This document shows, one piece after another, positions 12,490 through 25,581 of a stretch of DNA of 64,000 nucleotides. The position numbers and the translations under genes were made by a program. Where the stretch lies: positions 124,001-188,000 of the forward strand of contig NW_002476258.1 of assembly GCF_000189635.1 (NCBI RefSeq), read 5' to 3'. Origin of the DNA: Tetrahymena thermophila SB210. Taxonomy: Eukaryota > Ciliophora > Oligohymenophorea > Hymenostomatida > Tetrahymenidae. Positions within the stretch are counted from its first letter, which is position 1. The number at the start of each line of letters is the position of its first letter. The notes beneath the pieces are model-generated. The model searched no databases, was not told the origin of the DNA, and saw nothing but the letters and a program-made list of their open reading frames with translations.

Positions 12490-13078
12490 ATAGAAATAAT
12501 TTTTTTTTCTTTCTGAGTAGCTTTAAATAAAATGGTTAAATTTATTTTAAAATGTATCTTAAATTTTTTCATATTTAAAGACAGACTAAAGTATTTTTTT
12601 TAAATCTTCAATTGTTAAATTTATTTGGTATTGATTTGATAGACCATTAATAAATAAGAGATATAAATAAATACTTTCCATTTACTCATGTTTAAGATGA
12701 GCGAATAGCTATGACCCATTTTAATATCACTTCCACTATTCAAAATTATGCTGTATTATCTTTGTATAAAGCAAAATATGTAATTGCTTCTAGGAGGGGG
12801 AATCTATCCTAATTAAATATTTAATTTCTTATTAAATTACTTACTTAAAAAATAATTAATTAATCATGCATTATAACCATTTTTATTTAAAAGTAAAAGT
12901 TCAAAGAATTATTAAAGTATCTAGCAAAAAAAATAAATATTTTTTAGTTATTTACCTGCTATTTGCACATATAGTTTTAATAACATAATCTACACAAGAT
13001 GATTTTAGTTTTAATTGTTTTACAAGTTAATATTTTCTACATTTTTAGTTTGTATGTGCGAATGAATTTATCAACTTT
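12490..13078. other. Non-coding stretch before duplication copy B
   Basis: About 590 bp without a supportable gene. It may include eroded upstream sequence of the acyl-CoA synthetase pseudogene, but no family motif is readable. Confidence 0.5.
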
Positions 13079-13953
13079 TATATATAAATAAATATTAGTC
13101 TTTATTTTTTATAATATTTATCACTAAATTAATTCTTATTTGATTTCTTTATTAAATGTTTATTCATTTATTCTAACAAACTAATTATAGAATGAAAATC
13201 ATATAATTTATAAATTAATGAATATTATTGCATTCATTCATGTATGTATTTATAACTTTTAATCAATAATTTAAAAGTAATTGAGGAAAACAATATTTAT
13301 ATAATCAATCAATTATATTTTAATCAAAGTAGAAATAACTAAAAGAGTATCTGAAAATAAAAATGAATAATTTATATCTAATTTTATTTTACTAATAATA
13401 AAATTAAATTTATTAGAAATAAACTTCTTAAAATTCTATAAATAGATAATTATATTTTACTACCGTAAATTCTTTAAATTGAATGAATTATAAAAATAAA
13501 TATCTATAATTGAATCAAAATAGATTTTCATATAAAGTTTTTTTGGCCCTTAATTTATGCTGCTCTTAATTAATGAGGATTTAGAGTATATTTAATTTAA
13601 CACACATTAAATGTTAATCAAATAAGTTTCATAGAAATTCCTTTTATTATTTATTTATTTATTTATTTATTTATTCTAAAATGAAATTCAGAAATTTTAT
13701 ATAATGAATGACGTTAATATAATAAATTTTTTCTGTTTCAATAAAATACAAGTGAAAGAAGAGAATGAATGTAAAAAACATTAATGGATTTAAAGTATTT
13801 ATTAATTTAATTAGATAAATAGCTATTTTTATAGTAAAGCTAAGTGAGTAACTGATAAGAAAAATAAATTAATTAATCAATCTTAATCTGATGAAACATA
13901 ACTAAACGTTTAACATTTTTAAGTTGATAACCCAAAATATTAATTTAATATTT

Positions 13954-14787
13954 TCAAATCATAAAACAGCCGCATGTTTGCTAGCAGGCCTGTCTTAAAC
14001 TGCAGCAATTAATCTTTGTGTTTTCTTAAAGTAAAATAAAGGCAGAATAAACTAAGACTTTTTCAGCATCACTAGTAATAAATTGCTAAAAGTTAAGATT
14101 AAGGTTGTCATAAAAGTGAGGATTGCAACATAGTGTATTGAGAATTGCACTAAAGCAGCTTCTAGTGTATCTTCCCTCTATTGTTGTTGAGCCTTGCTTT
14201 TCTAAGAACATAGCTTTGTTGGTTAAGAAACATCCGAAGTAAAATTCCAAATATCCTAGTAAACAGTTGTCATTTGCTTTTAATGTGAGTGTCTCGTTTG
14301 TTACAGCTTTTTTAATGACTATTTTAGGTTGTTGGCATATAAGACATTACCAAAAGCATCCAGGTTATTAATATTCAAATGATCCAATTGCTACACCTTT
14401 AACATAAACTACTCCATGGAAAGGGTTAGGGAAGACAACTTAGACTCCATCTGGCTACACAAATTCATTGGAGACATGAGGAGGCATATTATATGAACAA
14501 CAACACTTCTTTATAGGCCAACAGCAGCAAGCATTAATGCAACAAGGATCAAATTTTTAAATTTTATGAGAGCCCCCTTAGGCTGAATTGTAGGTGCTAA
14601 AACGGTAATCCCAACCACATTGCAAACAACTTTCATCTCTATTAACTTAAATGTCAGTAGTTTACCTCATGACAATACTGGCAACACTCTCTACATTTTG
14701 TTAAGGGTTAGGTCCTTGAGTAGCTTGTGGCATCATCATAGGAACGTTCATCATAGGAACGATATTCATAGGCTACATAGGCTACAT
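13954..14787 (-). CDS. Cys-rich protein, possible scramblase-like (copy B)
   Basis: A single 834-bp exon, 277 residues, TGA stop, paralogue of the gene at 5858-6691. The roughly 650 bp covering the C-terminal three quarters appear identical in the two copies. The few differences fall near the N-terminus and include Leu/Gln, Ala/Val, Val/Ile and Lys/Arg exchanges plus one silent Pro codon. The Met-Gln-Pro N-terminus, the central CC..CCC..CCC cluster and the Cys-rich C-terminus are all kept. The open frame in both copies suggests a functional gene or very recent duplication or conversion. The scramblase resemblance is tentative. Confidence 0.8.
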
Positions 14788-17129
14788 GATAATATTTATT
14801 GATAATAATTATTTTTAGAATTTTTTTTTAATTAATCAATTATGAAACTTTATGATCAAAATCTCCTTTATTTAAGCTATAAATTTTTGCCTTAAAACGA
14901 ATTACGAAGAAGATTATCAATAGAAATTAAACCCTGAATTCACTTTATTTCTTAATTTAATAATTGAGGTACTGCTATAATTTGTTTTGTTTGTAACCAA
15001 AAAAATATCAATTAATTAATTCTTCACTCAGTTATCAAATTAATTTCTAATAATATGAAAATTTATTTTGGTTATAATTTTAAGTAATATTTTTTATTCA
15101 CTAAAATAGTTTCAATTTTCTTTTACAATTAATAAAATTATTAAATAAATGAAATCTTCTAATACTAAGATACATAAGATAACATTTCTTCTTTATTTGA
15201 CAGATTTATTCTTTAAATAAATTAATTGCAGCTTTTTGGATATACCTGTTTGCTTAGCTTAAGCTGCTTACAACTCTTTTTTTTGTTTGATGTAATAGCT
15301 AATTAATAAAAAGGATACTAAATTTAAAAAAAAAATAGCTTCTTTGTTTATTATGGATTGTTTTGTTTGAGTTACAAACTATATTATTTTGTGTATTATC
15401 TGATATGATAGACTGAAACATACAAATTCTCTAATTTATCCATCTGAAATTAATAAAAGAAATATCTTTTTGCTCAATGGTTAAATTATCTTCTTATTTT
15501 GTTAATAGAAATCCTTTACCAACTAATTATATCATTCATGCTTTTTGATGCTATTATCTTATTCTATCAATTTAAAGCTCTTTATGTTTAAAAATGATTG
15601 GAAAAGATTTGCAGAGTTTCAAAATTTAATTTATTTGTTAACTTTCATTCATTTTGCAGCATGAAAATTCCTAATAATTAATATAATAAAACTAGCAAAT
15701 AGAGAGATAATTATAATATTCACTTTAGCTATGAGTAAAAAATAATAATTTAATTCAATTGAGTAAAATTTCAATTTTTAAAAAAAGTAAATCAGATATT
15801 TAGATACAACTGATTTAAATTACTTAAATTCTTAACGCTTAATCTAAATACAAATTTTCTTTGGTTTAGTTTACAGATTCATATTCATTTGAATAAATTT
15901 ATTAAGGGAAAGCTTGCTAATTAGACTGATTAATTAGATTAATAAAGTCTATTAATTTTACTAACACTTATAAATAGATATATATGATCACTATTTTTCT
16001 TATGATGAGAGATAGAATTATTTATAAAAAGATAATATAGGAAGCATGGATAATCAAGTAACTGTAAATATTGATGCTTTAAATAATCACATTAAAATAT
16101 TATTAATCTTATTTAATGATATATAAAGTACATTTCAAAACAAATTTCATAATTTGAGAAAAAAAAATAATTCAAAATTCAGAAAAAAGATATTTGTAAA
16201 TTATATATATATAGCTTTTGTTACTAAGATATCAGAATTTGTCAAAGTTGCTCAAGGTAAATTAAAAAAAAAAAATTAAAATTAATTTCGAAGTAAATTT
16301 TATATTTTATTTTTGTAAGCTCCAATATGAGTCCTCTGATACCCTTACCTTGATCTAAACTGCACTCTTCATCATAAAGAAGCAACATTTATTCTTATTT
16401 TATATGCTAAACAAACTTATTATTTATTTATTCCTAAACATATAAATACCCTAACTCATTAGATAGAAAGCTATCAATGCAAACATTATTTTCAATTGAA
16501 GTCGAATTTGTTTTTTAGTAAAATAATTAATAACTTATTTTGAATATATTATGAAGGAAAATTAAAATGCAAAAACAAACAAAATAAATAAATATGTATT
16601 TTTCTTTTAATTTTGTGAATGCAACAACTAATAAAAATGTGGATATAAATAAGGTGGTTGATGATGATAATAATAATAATAACCAATTATTTGCCACCTT
16701 TATTAGTAATATACACAATACAAAAGATCATTAAAATTTTTTTAATTTAATAAAGCTTATAAAACTTTCAAATTGTTTAGCTAAAAATATACGAATTTTA
16801 TTTACTTAATTTATTAAATTGGCAAGCAAGAAATTGAAAAAATATCTGTGGTCAAAAAATTAATTTTTTCATTCATATAAAATTGAAACTACATAATTAA
16901 TTTTATGATAAATAACAAATCAAATATCACATTTATATTTCTCAATTACAAATTTTTTTGATTTAAATTTTCCTTTTTTATAAGGTTTTTTTTTGAGTTT
17001 TTTGCTATTTACTTAGTTTTTAATTGAGATAAAGATTGATCTTATTTTAACACTTATTAGCGAGAATTTAGTTATTCTTCCATTTAAATTTCTTCCTAAT
17101 ATGAGCACATTTGCTATACCTCATATATA

Positions 17130-17975
17130 TTAATCACTCATATAAAAATTTTATTATTCTTATTATTATAAAGCATTTGCCTTTCTTCGTTCAGATAGTT
17201 TAAGCTGCATATCAGTTTGGTATAAATCTTATTAATCTACTTCCTCTGGGTTGGCTGATTGTTTTAATATCTAATACGAAGCATAATTCATTTAGGGTAA
17301 GCATTTATAACTTTATTAACCAGTGTTTTTATAACTATATTTCAGTTCTTAGTTGATAATTTAGAGTTTAAAGACGTTGTTGGCACTATATTTTCAAAGC
17401 TTATCTTAGGCATCTTTTAATATTGATTTATTATTTTCATAATCTTATTCTTGAGCATATTTTAATGCTTATTGAATAGAATTTGCTGCACTCACTCTCA
17501 GATAGTGAAATTTTTACATTTCCTTCAATTTAAATTCATTTTTAATGCATTTCTTCATTCTCAAATAGCAAAGATGCTTAGCGAAGTTTATTTTTAGCAA
17601 ACTTATTTTTACTCTTCTTAAATAGAATAAGTAGATAAACTTACTTTAAAGATATCTACAACTTTTTCGATATCCTAAATTGAATCCACTTTCTTTTTAG
17701 GGTCGTTAATTTCAAAAACAATGTCTCTAATTGTACCACATCGAAGTGAATTAAATTTAATTTATATATTTTTTGCTAAAGTAATCCACATATCTCCATA
17801 AGTTTTAGATACAGTGCATTTACTTAAAAGCTTAGTGAAATTTTAATCTCTAATAGGAATTTCTATATCTAAAACTAAATCTTTGGAAATAACAGAAAAA
17901 TGACCTGCAAGAGCATCTACAAAATATGTCAATTTCATCCATCTTTTTAATATAATATAATTTACCATGTTTTTA
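17130..17975 (-). pseudogene. Decayed VWA-domain protein gene (copy B)
   Basis: Counterpart of 9020-9970. It has the same KMDEIDIF / FVDALAGHFSVI frame break and the same TGA after the conserved AQDKL region, so these lesions existed before the duplication or were spread by conversion. Unlike copy A it lacks the VWA core (GYGCDHD segment): homology stops at about 17976, where about 1 kb of unrelated sequence begins. Extra substitutions and small indels separate it from copy A. Confidence 0.72.
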
Positions 17976-17976
17976 A

Positions 17977-18960
17977 ATTGAAATATTTTTGGATTAAAAA
18001 ATAAATGATTACTTATTTTGCATTTAATCAGTCATTAATTTTTATTTGTGATTTTATCTTGTTAATAGTGTAAACTGAACGAATTAGTGATTAACTACCT
18101 AATTCCATAAACAAAAATAAGTTCACTAATCGTTAGAAATTAAAAAATTTGTAAATACAGTACAAATGAACAATAAACCTTTTAAATATAAAATGATTAT
18201 AAATTCAATCAACATCAAAAATATTTTTTTATTTTTTGACTGATACTCAGCAGCAACATATTTTTATTCTAAAATATATTTTCTCGAAATAATAATTTAG
18301 TAGCCACTTTAAAAAAAGATACATGAGTGTTGTCTATAATAATAATAACAACAAAAACCATACCTTAGAATAAAAAAATAGTAATTCTGATTGATTCTAA
18401 TTAAATTGAACGCCACTTGTTTTTAGGATTAAATGATTTTTTTCCTTCTTTTTTAATTTTAGAAGTTTATAAAGTTTGAATTTACATTAGGTGTTTTTTA
18501 CTCAGAAACCACTAATAATTTTAAAAACAAACACTTAGTTTACATTTTTAAATTTTTCATTTTTCCATTAAATCTTGTTTTAAAGATAGCAGAATAAAAA
18601 ACATTAAATTATTAAAAAGTATTTTGAATTTTAATATCATAAAAAAATATTTTTTTTTGCATAAGTTTTTTACAGATAAAAAAGTAAACAAACCAATAAA
18701 TACATTTTAGTAAATCAGAAAATTGATTATGAAATAATTAGAAAAATATAAAAGTTATTTAAGCTCCAATTTGCTACTTTTTATTAGTGAGAATATTTTT
18801 TCCCTTTCTTTGATTAATTTAATAAAATTAATTTGAACTCTTTTCAATAATATCTTCTCTTTTAATCTAATCAAGTGGATTTTACTTTGCTTATAAATTT
18901 TGAAAAGAACCTATTTAATTAATTTTCCTTTTTTCTATATTTTCGCATCAAATCATTTCT
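17977..18960. other. ~1-kb copy-B-specific segment
   Basis: This AT-rich block has no counterpart in duplication copy A and interrupts the VWA remnant. Homology to copy A resumes at the TGTATAATTTCAAAC motif (18961 here, 9975 in copy A). I saw no open reading frame, no clear terminal inverted repeat and no obvious target-site duplication. It could be an insertion of mobile or internally eliminated sequence, or a replacement. Confidence 0.6.
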
Positions 18961-19730
18961 TGTATAATTTCAAACAAATAAACAAACAAACAGCAAATAT
19001 ATATAGATGCTTAACATAATTTTAACTAAATATCATTACAATAGATTATTTATCTTCAAATTATTTACTTTTCTAATAAATGAAATATAAATTTTAGTGT
19101 TACTATAACATTGCATAAATAAACCAATAATAAATTGAAATTGACAAAATAGCTAATATGCTAAGGTAATCTACTTAGGATTAATTAGCTACTTCTAAAA
19201 TTATAATTTCAAAAAATTCTTCTTAAATAAATAGATATCCACTTATTTTTATCAAATTTAAAATCTCTTTGTTTGACAATAGGATATACTTCATTACTTT
19301 CAAATTGAGAAAAAATCAATTTATTGAACATTCGTAAAAAAATTAAGTTTGAAAAACATATTTACAATTCATTTATTTTTTTATTATCTACTTTTAAATA
19401 TGATTACACAATTAAAGTATATAAAATGTAGTACTAATCATTTAGCATTTTCTCAAAATTTAGATAAAAAATAGAGGCTTTAAATATATTTGATTTTATT
19501 AAAGAAAAATTGATAGTCAGTCTGTGAATAATAAAGCATATTATGCAAAAAATACAAATTAAAGCCTCTATCAATTGGGGTTAAAGTACCTATATTTATC
19601 TAAATTTTGAGTAATTAGATTTTTCTTATTCACAAAAAAAATAAATTAATAGTATTTTATTTGATAGAATTTAAGTAGAGACAAACTCTTAATATAAAAT
19701 GTAAAATCTTTCTTTTTGATTAATATTTAT

Positions 19731-20954
19731 GGATAAGAAATTTATGAAAAATATCTTTGAAATTAGCTCTCTAATAGCTAAATTTTATTGAAATAGATTT
19801 CTTTCTTAATAAATTATATTTTAAAATTTCCAACAAAATATTTGAAAGAAAGATAAATTTAAAACGACTATAAACCCATGATTTTAAAAATATTTTATTT
19901 TTAGGAAAATGTTATGAAAAGAAGATTAAAATTAATTATCTTAGTGCTTACAGATTAAAGTAAAATGAAAGTATGCTTACATTTCTTAATTATTTATATA
20001 TAATTAGTAAAAAAATAAGTTTATCACATTAATAAATCAAAACTTTTTTATTAATTATTTCAGCTCAATCAAATTTATTTGAAATAAAAGCTGATTAATA
20101 TAAATAAATAAACAGAGAAAATTTTGTTAAATAGTGAATATATTTTTATCAAAATGCAAATGCAGCTCGCAAAGATGTTATTAAAAGTACATAGACTAAG
20201 CAAAATAATTTTATAGCAATAATTATTTATCTATTGATTTGAGTTTATTTTATATTAATAAATATAGTCAAGTTTAGCCTCAATTAGAAGAGGTAAGCTA
20301 GTACAGTCTATTCAATTTATTCATAATAAGCATAAGTTAAACTAGATTTATTTAATAAAAAAAACTTTGCAAATGCAAACTACTTTTAAAAAATATTATG
20401 AAAAAATAGTAAATATTATTTTTTCAAAAAAACTAAAATGTTATTTTTTTATAAAAAACCTAATAAGCGAAGGGGAAAATATGCATTCAATTCAATTAAA
20501 AGAATATAAAAGTAGCAGATTTTAATACAAAATTTTATTTAGCTATATATTTTAAGCGAAAGAGATTTTTCAAATCAAAATTGACTAAAAAATAGTAATA
20601 AAGTAAATTCATCACAAAATTTCATAATTTTTTAACTAGTTACTAACTAACTAACTAAATAAAGAAATCTTTTTTGCTTATTAGATTCTTAATTAATTTA
20701 TTTAAGTAATAATAATTTAAATATAAAATCCTTGCTTCATTTGATTAACTTTTACCTATTCATTTGATTATCATAAAATTTTTTGAAATCTGACTTAAAT
20801 TAAATGAATTATACAATTTAAATTTCAGTAATGATTTTGCAAAATTAATTAATTTATTTTCAAATACAAATTTAAGCAGAGAAATTATAAATTGATTAAT
20901 ACAAATTAAAATTCATAAGAATTATAACTTTATGGTTAATGCTCAAACTGCTGT
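19731..20954. other. Spacer downstream of chitin synthase gene
   Basis: About 1.2 kb of AT-rich sequence with scattered A/T runs and no gene I can support. It covers the 3' flank of the chitin synthase gene and the right border of the duplicated region. Confidence 0.55.
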
Positions 20955-23900
20955 TCAGTTCTTTGGAGTTTATGATGGTTTATGATATTTTTATTATCCA
21001 GATTTTTATTTGTAGTTTTGATAATCTTCAAAGCTACCTTTTGTTATAATTGGTAAAGATGCATTATGGTTGATTTCAATGTCTTCTATTGTTAAATATG
21101 TTTTTAATTAAGTTTGTAATCTATCATCTCCTGTTTCTAAGTTCTTTTTACTAGAAATTGTTACTTTTCTTTCTATCTTTTTTCCATTTTCTTCATCTAA
21201 GGAACTTTCATCACTTGGAGGAGTATCATCATCTGCTTCTTATTTCTGAGGATATCTGATTTCTAATTTTTCATGTCTTCTAGGCATTTTGATTTATTCC
21301 TCTGATTCTCTTTCTTATTAATCAACTAATATTTTAGGGCCTGGAGGTCCATTCTTTTAATTTTAAGCAGATTCATCAGAATCGGATGATTTCGATGTCT
21401 ACAATTTAGATTAGAATAAGCTACTATTGTTTCTGAAATAAGAAACTTTAGTTTGTCTTCCAAATCTCGTTGAATCTTCATTATCTTCTTCTTGAGAAGT
21501 CATTTCCTCGTTAATTCTACTATTTTGTTTTTTACCGTTACGCTACTTGAATTAAGATGGTTACAGTGTGTTACTAACTTGATTAAGTTTTATAAGTCTT
21601 CCAGTTTAGTCTGAAGAAGCAACTTCTGAAGGAATACCTTCAAAATTGACAGTGTGCTTTGTTGTTATAGTAGGAGCAGGAGATTCTGAACTCTAACCTT
21701 AGAATTGATTGGCATTACTATTACTGTATTGTCTGTAGTTATCATTTTAAGGAGTCATAGGGTTAGATTCGTCATCATCTTCAATTTCTTCACTAAGAAC
21801 ATCTTTTTGAATGCTGTGTTAAGGACTTTAGCACATACCTAATATGTTTGTGTTAAGAACTTTGTTGAAGATATGATCAATTTAACGAGAATATTCAACA
21901 TAGTATTTCTTATTACCTCTATTTCTATACCAGTAGACAATTTTATCAAAGTAGAAGTATTTCAAGTAATGGAACATACCAACTAATTTTAATAAAAGAA
22001 TATTTAATATATTGGTTTAAATTGATAAATTTAAATATTTTTGTTTTAGAAATATAAATAATAGTAGTTACTTGTGTTTTTAATAAAGAAATAGATGGAA
22101 CCAAAAGCACCAAGAGCCATAATAACTATTGGAGTTGAAGAGTTAACAAGGTTAGCTATTAACAAGACAGTAAGTAAGAGAGCATTTAAGAAAATCCATT
22201 TTCCAACAAACTCTATCTTTTCAGTATACTATTTGCTCACTCCTGTAGAACCTGTAAGACCCTTAGTACCCCAAGTAGCATCATCGATGTTACAGAAAGA
22301 GAATATCATAAGTATGTGATTATAAATAGGGGAATATAGAAGATAGCTGAAGAAGGATTTAATAACATTCCATACAATGAAAGGTTATCTTAAGTGCAAA
22401 AACATAGATAAATAGAAACTTCCATAATTAAGAGCAATCATGACATAAATATATATTAAGAACTCTTATTTCAATGGCTTAAATCCTGTAATGATGCCAT
22501 AACTATTGTTCAAGGCATTAAAGACGATTGTAGCAATTACTATAACGTAAACAATGACACTCTATTAATTATTAATAAATAATTTAAAATATTTTATAAA
22601 AAAAAATAAATAATTTACTGTTATTGAGACAATTGAAGCCAATACTTTAAAAACATCATTTTAGAATTTTTGAGACATCTTATTTTATATTTCAATTCTA
22701 GCTTTTTTCTTTTCAGCACTTAAGGGAACATTTTGTTTTACTTTTGCGTTTAGGTCATTGAGAAGCTTCTCTTCTTCTTCAGAAATTTCTACATCTTTTG
22801 GCTTGAAGATAAGACTTGCAAAAATAATTAATAGAATGACAATGACAAACATAGCAGGAACAAAGTTGAGGAGTGTGAAGAAAACACTATTTTTTAGAAA
22901 TAGAAAGAGTTAATAAAAATTGCTTTGAGAGAATAAATAATATTTTATTTACTTAGGAACTTTATATGAGACACAAAGTATGTAACATTCTTTCATTAAA
23001 GTATTTGAGCACATGGGCTAAGGTTAATCATCCATAGAAACGCAATGAAGATTTTCAAGAGACAAATACTATTCTTTTGTTGCTATGTAGGAATAGCTTT
23101 CATTAACTTGAGGTTAAAGGAATTGATAACTACTCAAGATAGAAACGAACAAGTAAAAAGCAGGAATAAAATATGTTGTCCATTTTCCAATTCTAGCAAA
23201 AGCCATATTAAATGGTAAACTAATTTACTTAGAGAATTGTGTGTGATTACTTTCTTCTACGTGAAACTCGTAATTTTGAAGGACGTAGTTTAAGGCAAAC
23301 CAAGAACTGTTAATCCATCTTCTTCTTTGGTTTAAGAATTCTTCGAATTTATCAACAGGATCAGTGAAAGCCTTAGCATCAGGGACAAACTTTAAGCTAT
23401 AAATAAAATTTAAGGAGTTAATATTAATTTGTAATTGAATGTTATTTATTACTAATATCTTGATTGAAGCTAGCAGTAAATACCTAGACAGAGAATTCTA
23501 TCCTCAGCTAAAAACATATTTAATTCCTAGATATTGTTGGTCATCAGTTGGCTGTACAAAATTTGTTTAAGATATCTTTTTTGAATCAAATTTTCACGGT
23601 TTTCTTTACTAAGATTGAGTGCTTTATATCTAAATTTAATAAGAAAAAACAAATGAATAAAAAAAATAAATAACTCATTTTCATAATATAATGAATTAAT
23701 TATATTTACCTATATGCTGACCACGCTCCAGGAAGTACGTGTAAAAAGCCTAAAGCTGATTCGAAGTTCTTGTCAATCATATGTGCTGTAGTGTATTCGT
23801 AATTTTAAGCATTAGGAAGAGAGGCTAAACTGAGATAAGACTTCAGGCACCATACAATAATATTGAAAATAGTATTGATAATATATTTAAAAATATTGTA

Positions 23901-25581
23901 TATAAGCAATAAAAGTGATTGCACAAGGAAGAAAACATTAAAGATAATTAATAAGTCAGTAATGTATTTTCTTTTCTTCTTTTCGACTCTCAACTGCTCA
24001 GCAAGAAATTCTGCTGCATTATTTTCAACTTTTACTTCACTAAAAACAGGCTTAAAAGATAATTTTTTAGAACCTCTGCTTGGCTATTATTGAATCTTTC
24101 TCAATTTTTCCTCTTTCTGTTGCTTTTCATATTCTTAATTAATCCAAAAGTGTTCCTTTTTGTAGTCTGAAATTTGTTTATTAATCATATCTTTTATTTC
24201 TTATTATTGCTATTCTGTTAGTTCAGATTGCTAAATTACAGGTGCTTTCAAACCCATAAATCCGCAAACACCACCAATTTGGCTATCTCCTTCTAAAGCT
24301 TTATACATTTAGACAAGGCCGTCATTGGCAGGCTAATTAATGTAAAAAAAGAAAATTATAAAGTGTTTTATGTTGTAAAAATAATTTAATTTTTGTTAAT
24401 AATCTTACTAGAGTACCGACATCAACAAGAGCGCAATATTTAGGCTAGAATTATCTGCAAAAACCTTCAAAGAACCACAAATGAGAAGAGAGTTTCTTAC
24501 CATTTAAGTGCTTGAAGACAGAGAAAGTAACTAATTTATCTTACTTGTTAAAACATATTTCATTTTAATATAACAAAGCAGTCTTAGTAGGAATGGTTGT
24601 GGGGAGACCATTGTTGAATCTAATAGATTATTCTTTCTTTTATAATTTTAAGTAGTTCAACTGTTACTCGATCATAAATCTTCTTTCATTTAAATAATAC
24701 TTACGCTCTAAAAATTTATCTTGCTCATTATAGAATTCTTCCATTTCTTCTTTCATTTTCATAATACCATCTTAAAGTACAACAACAACAATTTACTTTT
24801 GACTTATTCCTAATTTAGCAAACTGAGGTAAGTTAGCAGCAATAGAAGAAAGGGTGTTTTCTAAGAATGCACGAGGCTCACCATACATAGTAACACAAAT
24901 AAGCATTTAAATTGTATTATTTTCTTGCTTAATTTAATTGATATCTGCTTTAAGCAATTTATTTTTAGAATAAAAATAAACTAAGCCATCATTCCTAGAA
25001 AAGTTTCTTAGATTTCTAATTTTATTAAAATGTTATTTAAAAAACATATAAAAAAATCAATGCAAATTTTAAATATTTAATTAAAAACCCTAAGTTTTTT
25101 TAATTAGATTTAGTCTAAACTTAGCTTTATCTTTTCTTATTCAAGCTAACTTAAAAAAACTATTTATTTTCTTCTATTTTTTTAGCTAACCAACAAACAA
25201 AATATTTAAAAATAATTTTAATTAATTAATTATTTATTACTCTTTGTAACCTTCCTTTTCATCGAAGTTTTCATATCCATAGACTTCTTCTCCGTTTTCT
25301 TTCTTGTGGGTGATTTTATATTAGGGGTTGATTTCTTTAGTATAAACTTGTAAGGGTTTACCGCGAGTTGCCTTTCCATTAATGAATGATTAGGTCATAT
25401 AAATATCTATAGGAGGATACATATTAACATTGCTTTCTAGAGTAATATGAGGTTTGTTTAAAAAAGTGTGTGTTTTATTACTCACTTAACTCATAGGACT
25501 AGCAATCATTTCTCTCTTAAGCTTTGGAGCTTATAGAGAAAATCTCTTTAAATGGTTCATATTTTGTTAGTAAGCAGACAT
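20955..25581 (-). CDS. Chitin synthase (8 exons, 1325 aa)
   Basis: Exons in order of transcription: 25241-25581, 24409-25015, 23710-24332, 23453-23629, 22953-23396, 22619-22886, 22072-22561, 20955-21982; total 3978 bp with a TGA stop. The enzyme is a family-2 glycosyltransferase that polymerises UDP-GlcNAc and extrudes chitin through the plasma membrane. Family marks in order: LICVTMYGEP, KKLSSHLWFFEGFCR, LVDVGT (about 310-316), LGFLHVLPGAWSAYR (about 509-523), AEDRILCL with EDR at about 566-568, NQRRRW (about 605-610), then several membrane helices and FSFCNIDDATWGTKG. An unusual feature is an insertion of well over 100 residues between DVGT and the LPGAWSAYR motif, with a strongly hydrophobic stretch at about 440-478. 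The last 340 residues are an acidic Ser/Gln-rich tail. The N-terminal 110 residues are soluble. The ATG at 25581 is the first in frame. Confidence 0.95.

Larger units (their letters stand above)
13079..19730. repeat. Segmental duplication, copy B
   Basis: Direct-orientation copy of 4999-10645. It is about 1 kb longer because 17977-18960 has no match in copy A, while copy A has about 110 bp of VWA gene at that point. An ATTT tetranucleotide run (around 13650-13675) is expanded relative to copy A. The left part is nearly identical to copy A and the right part is clearly more diverged. The region from about 14800 to 17100 between its two genes carries no supportable gene. Confidence 0.9.

Noticed and set aside
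14620-14802. Small plus-strand ORF of 60 codons
   Set aside because: It is antisense to the Cys-rich gene at 13954-14787, whose full-length minus-strand frame is conserved in two copies.
22095-22319. 74-codon plus-strand ORF
   Set aside because: It is antisense to the FSFCNIDDATWGTKG exon of chitin synthase.
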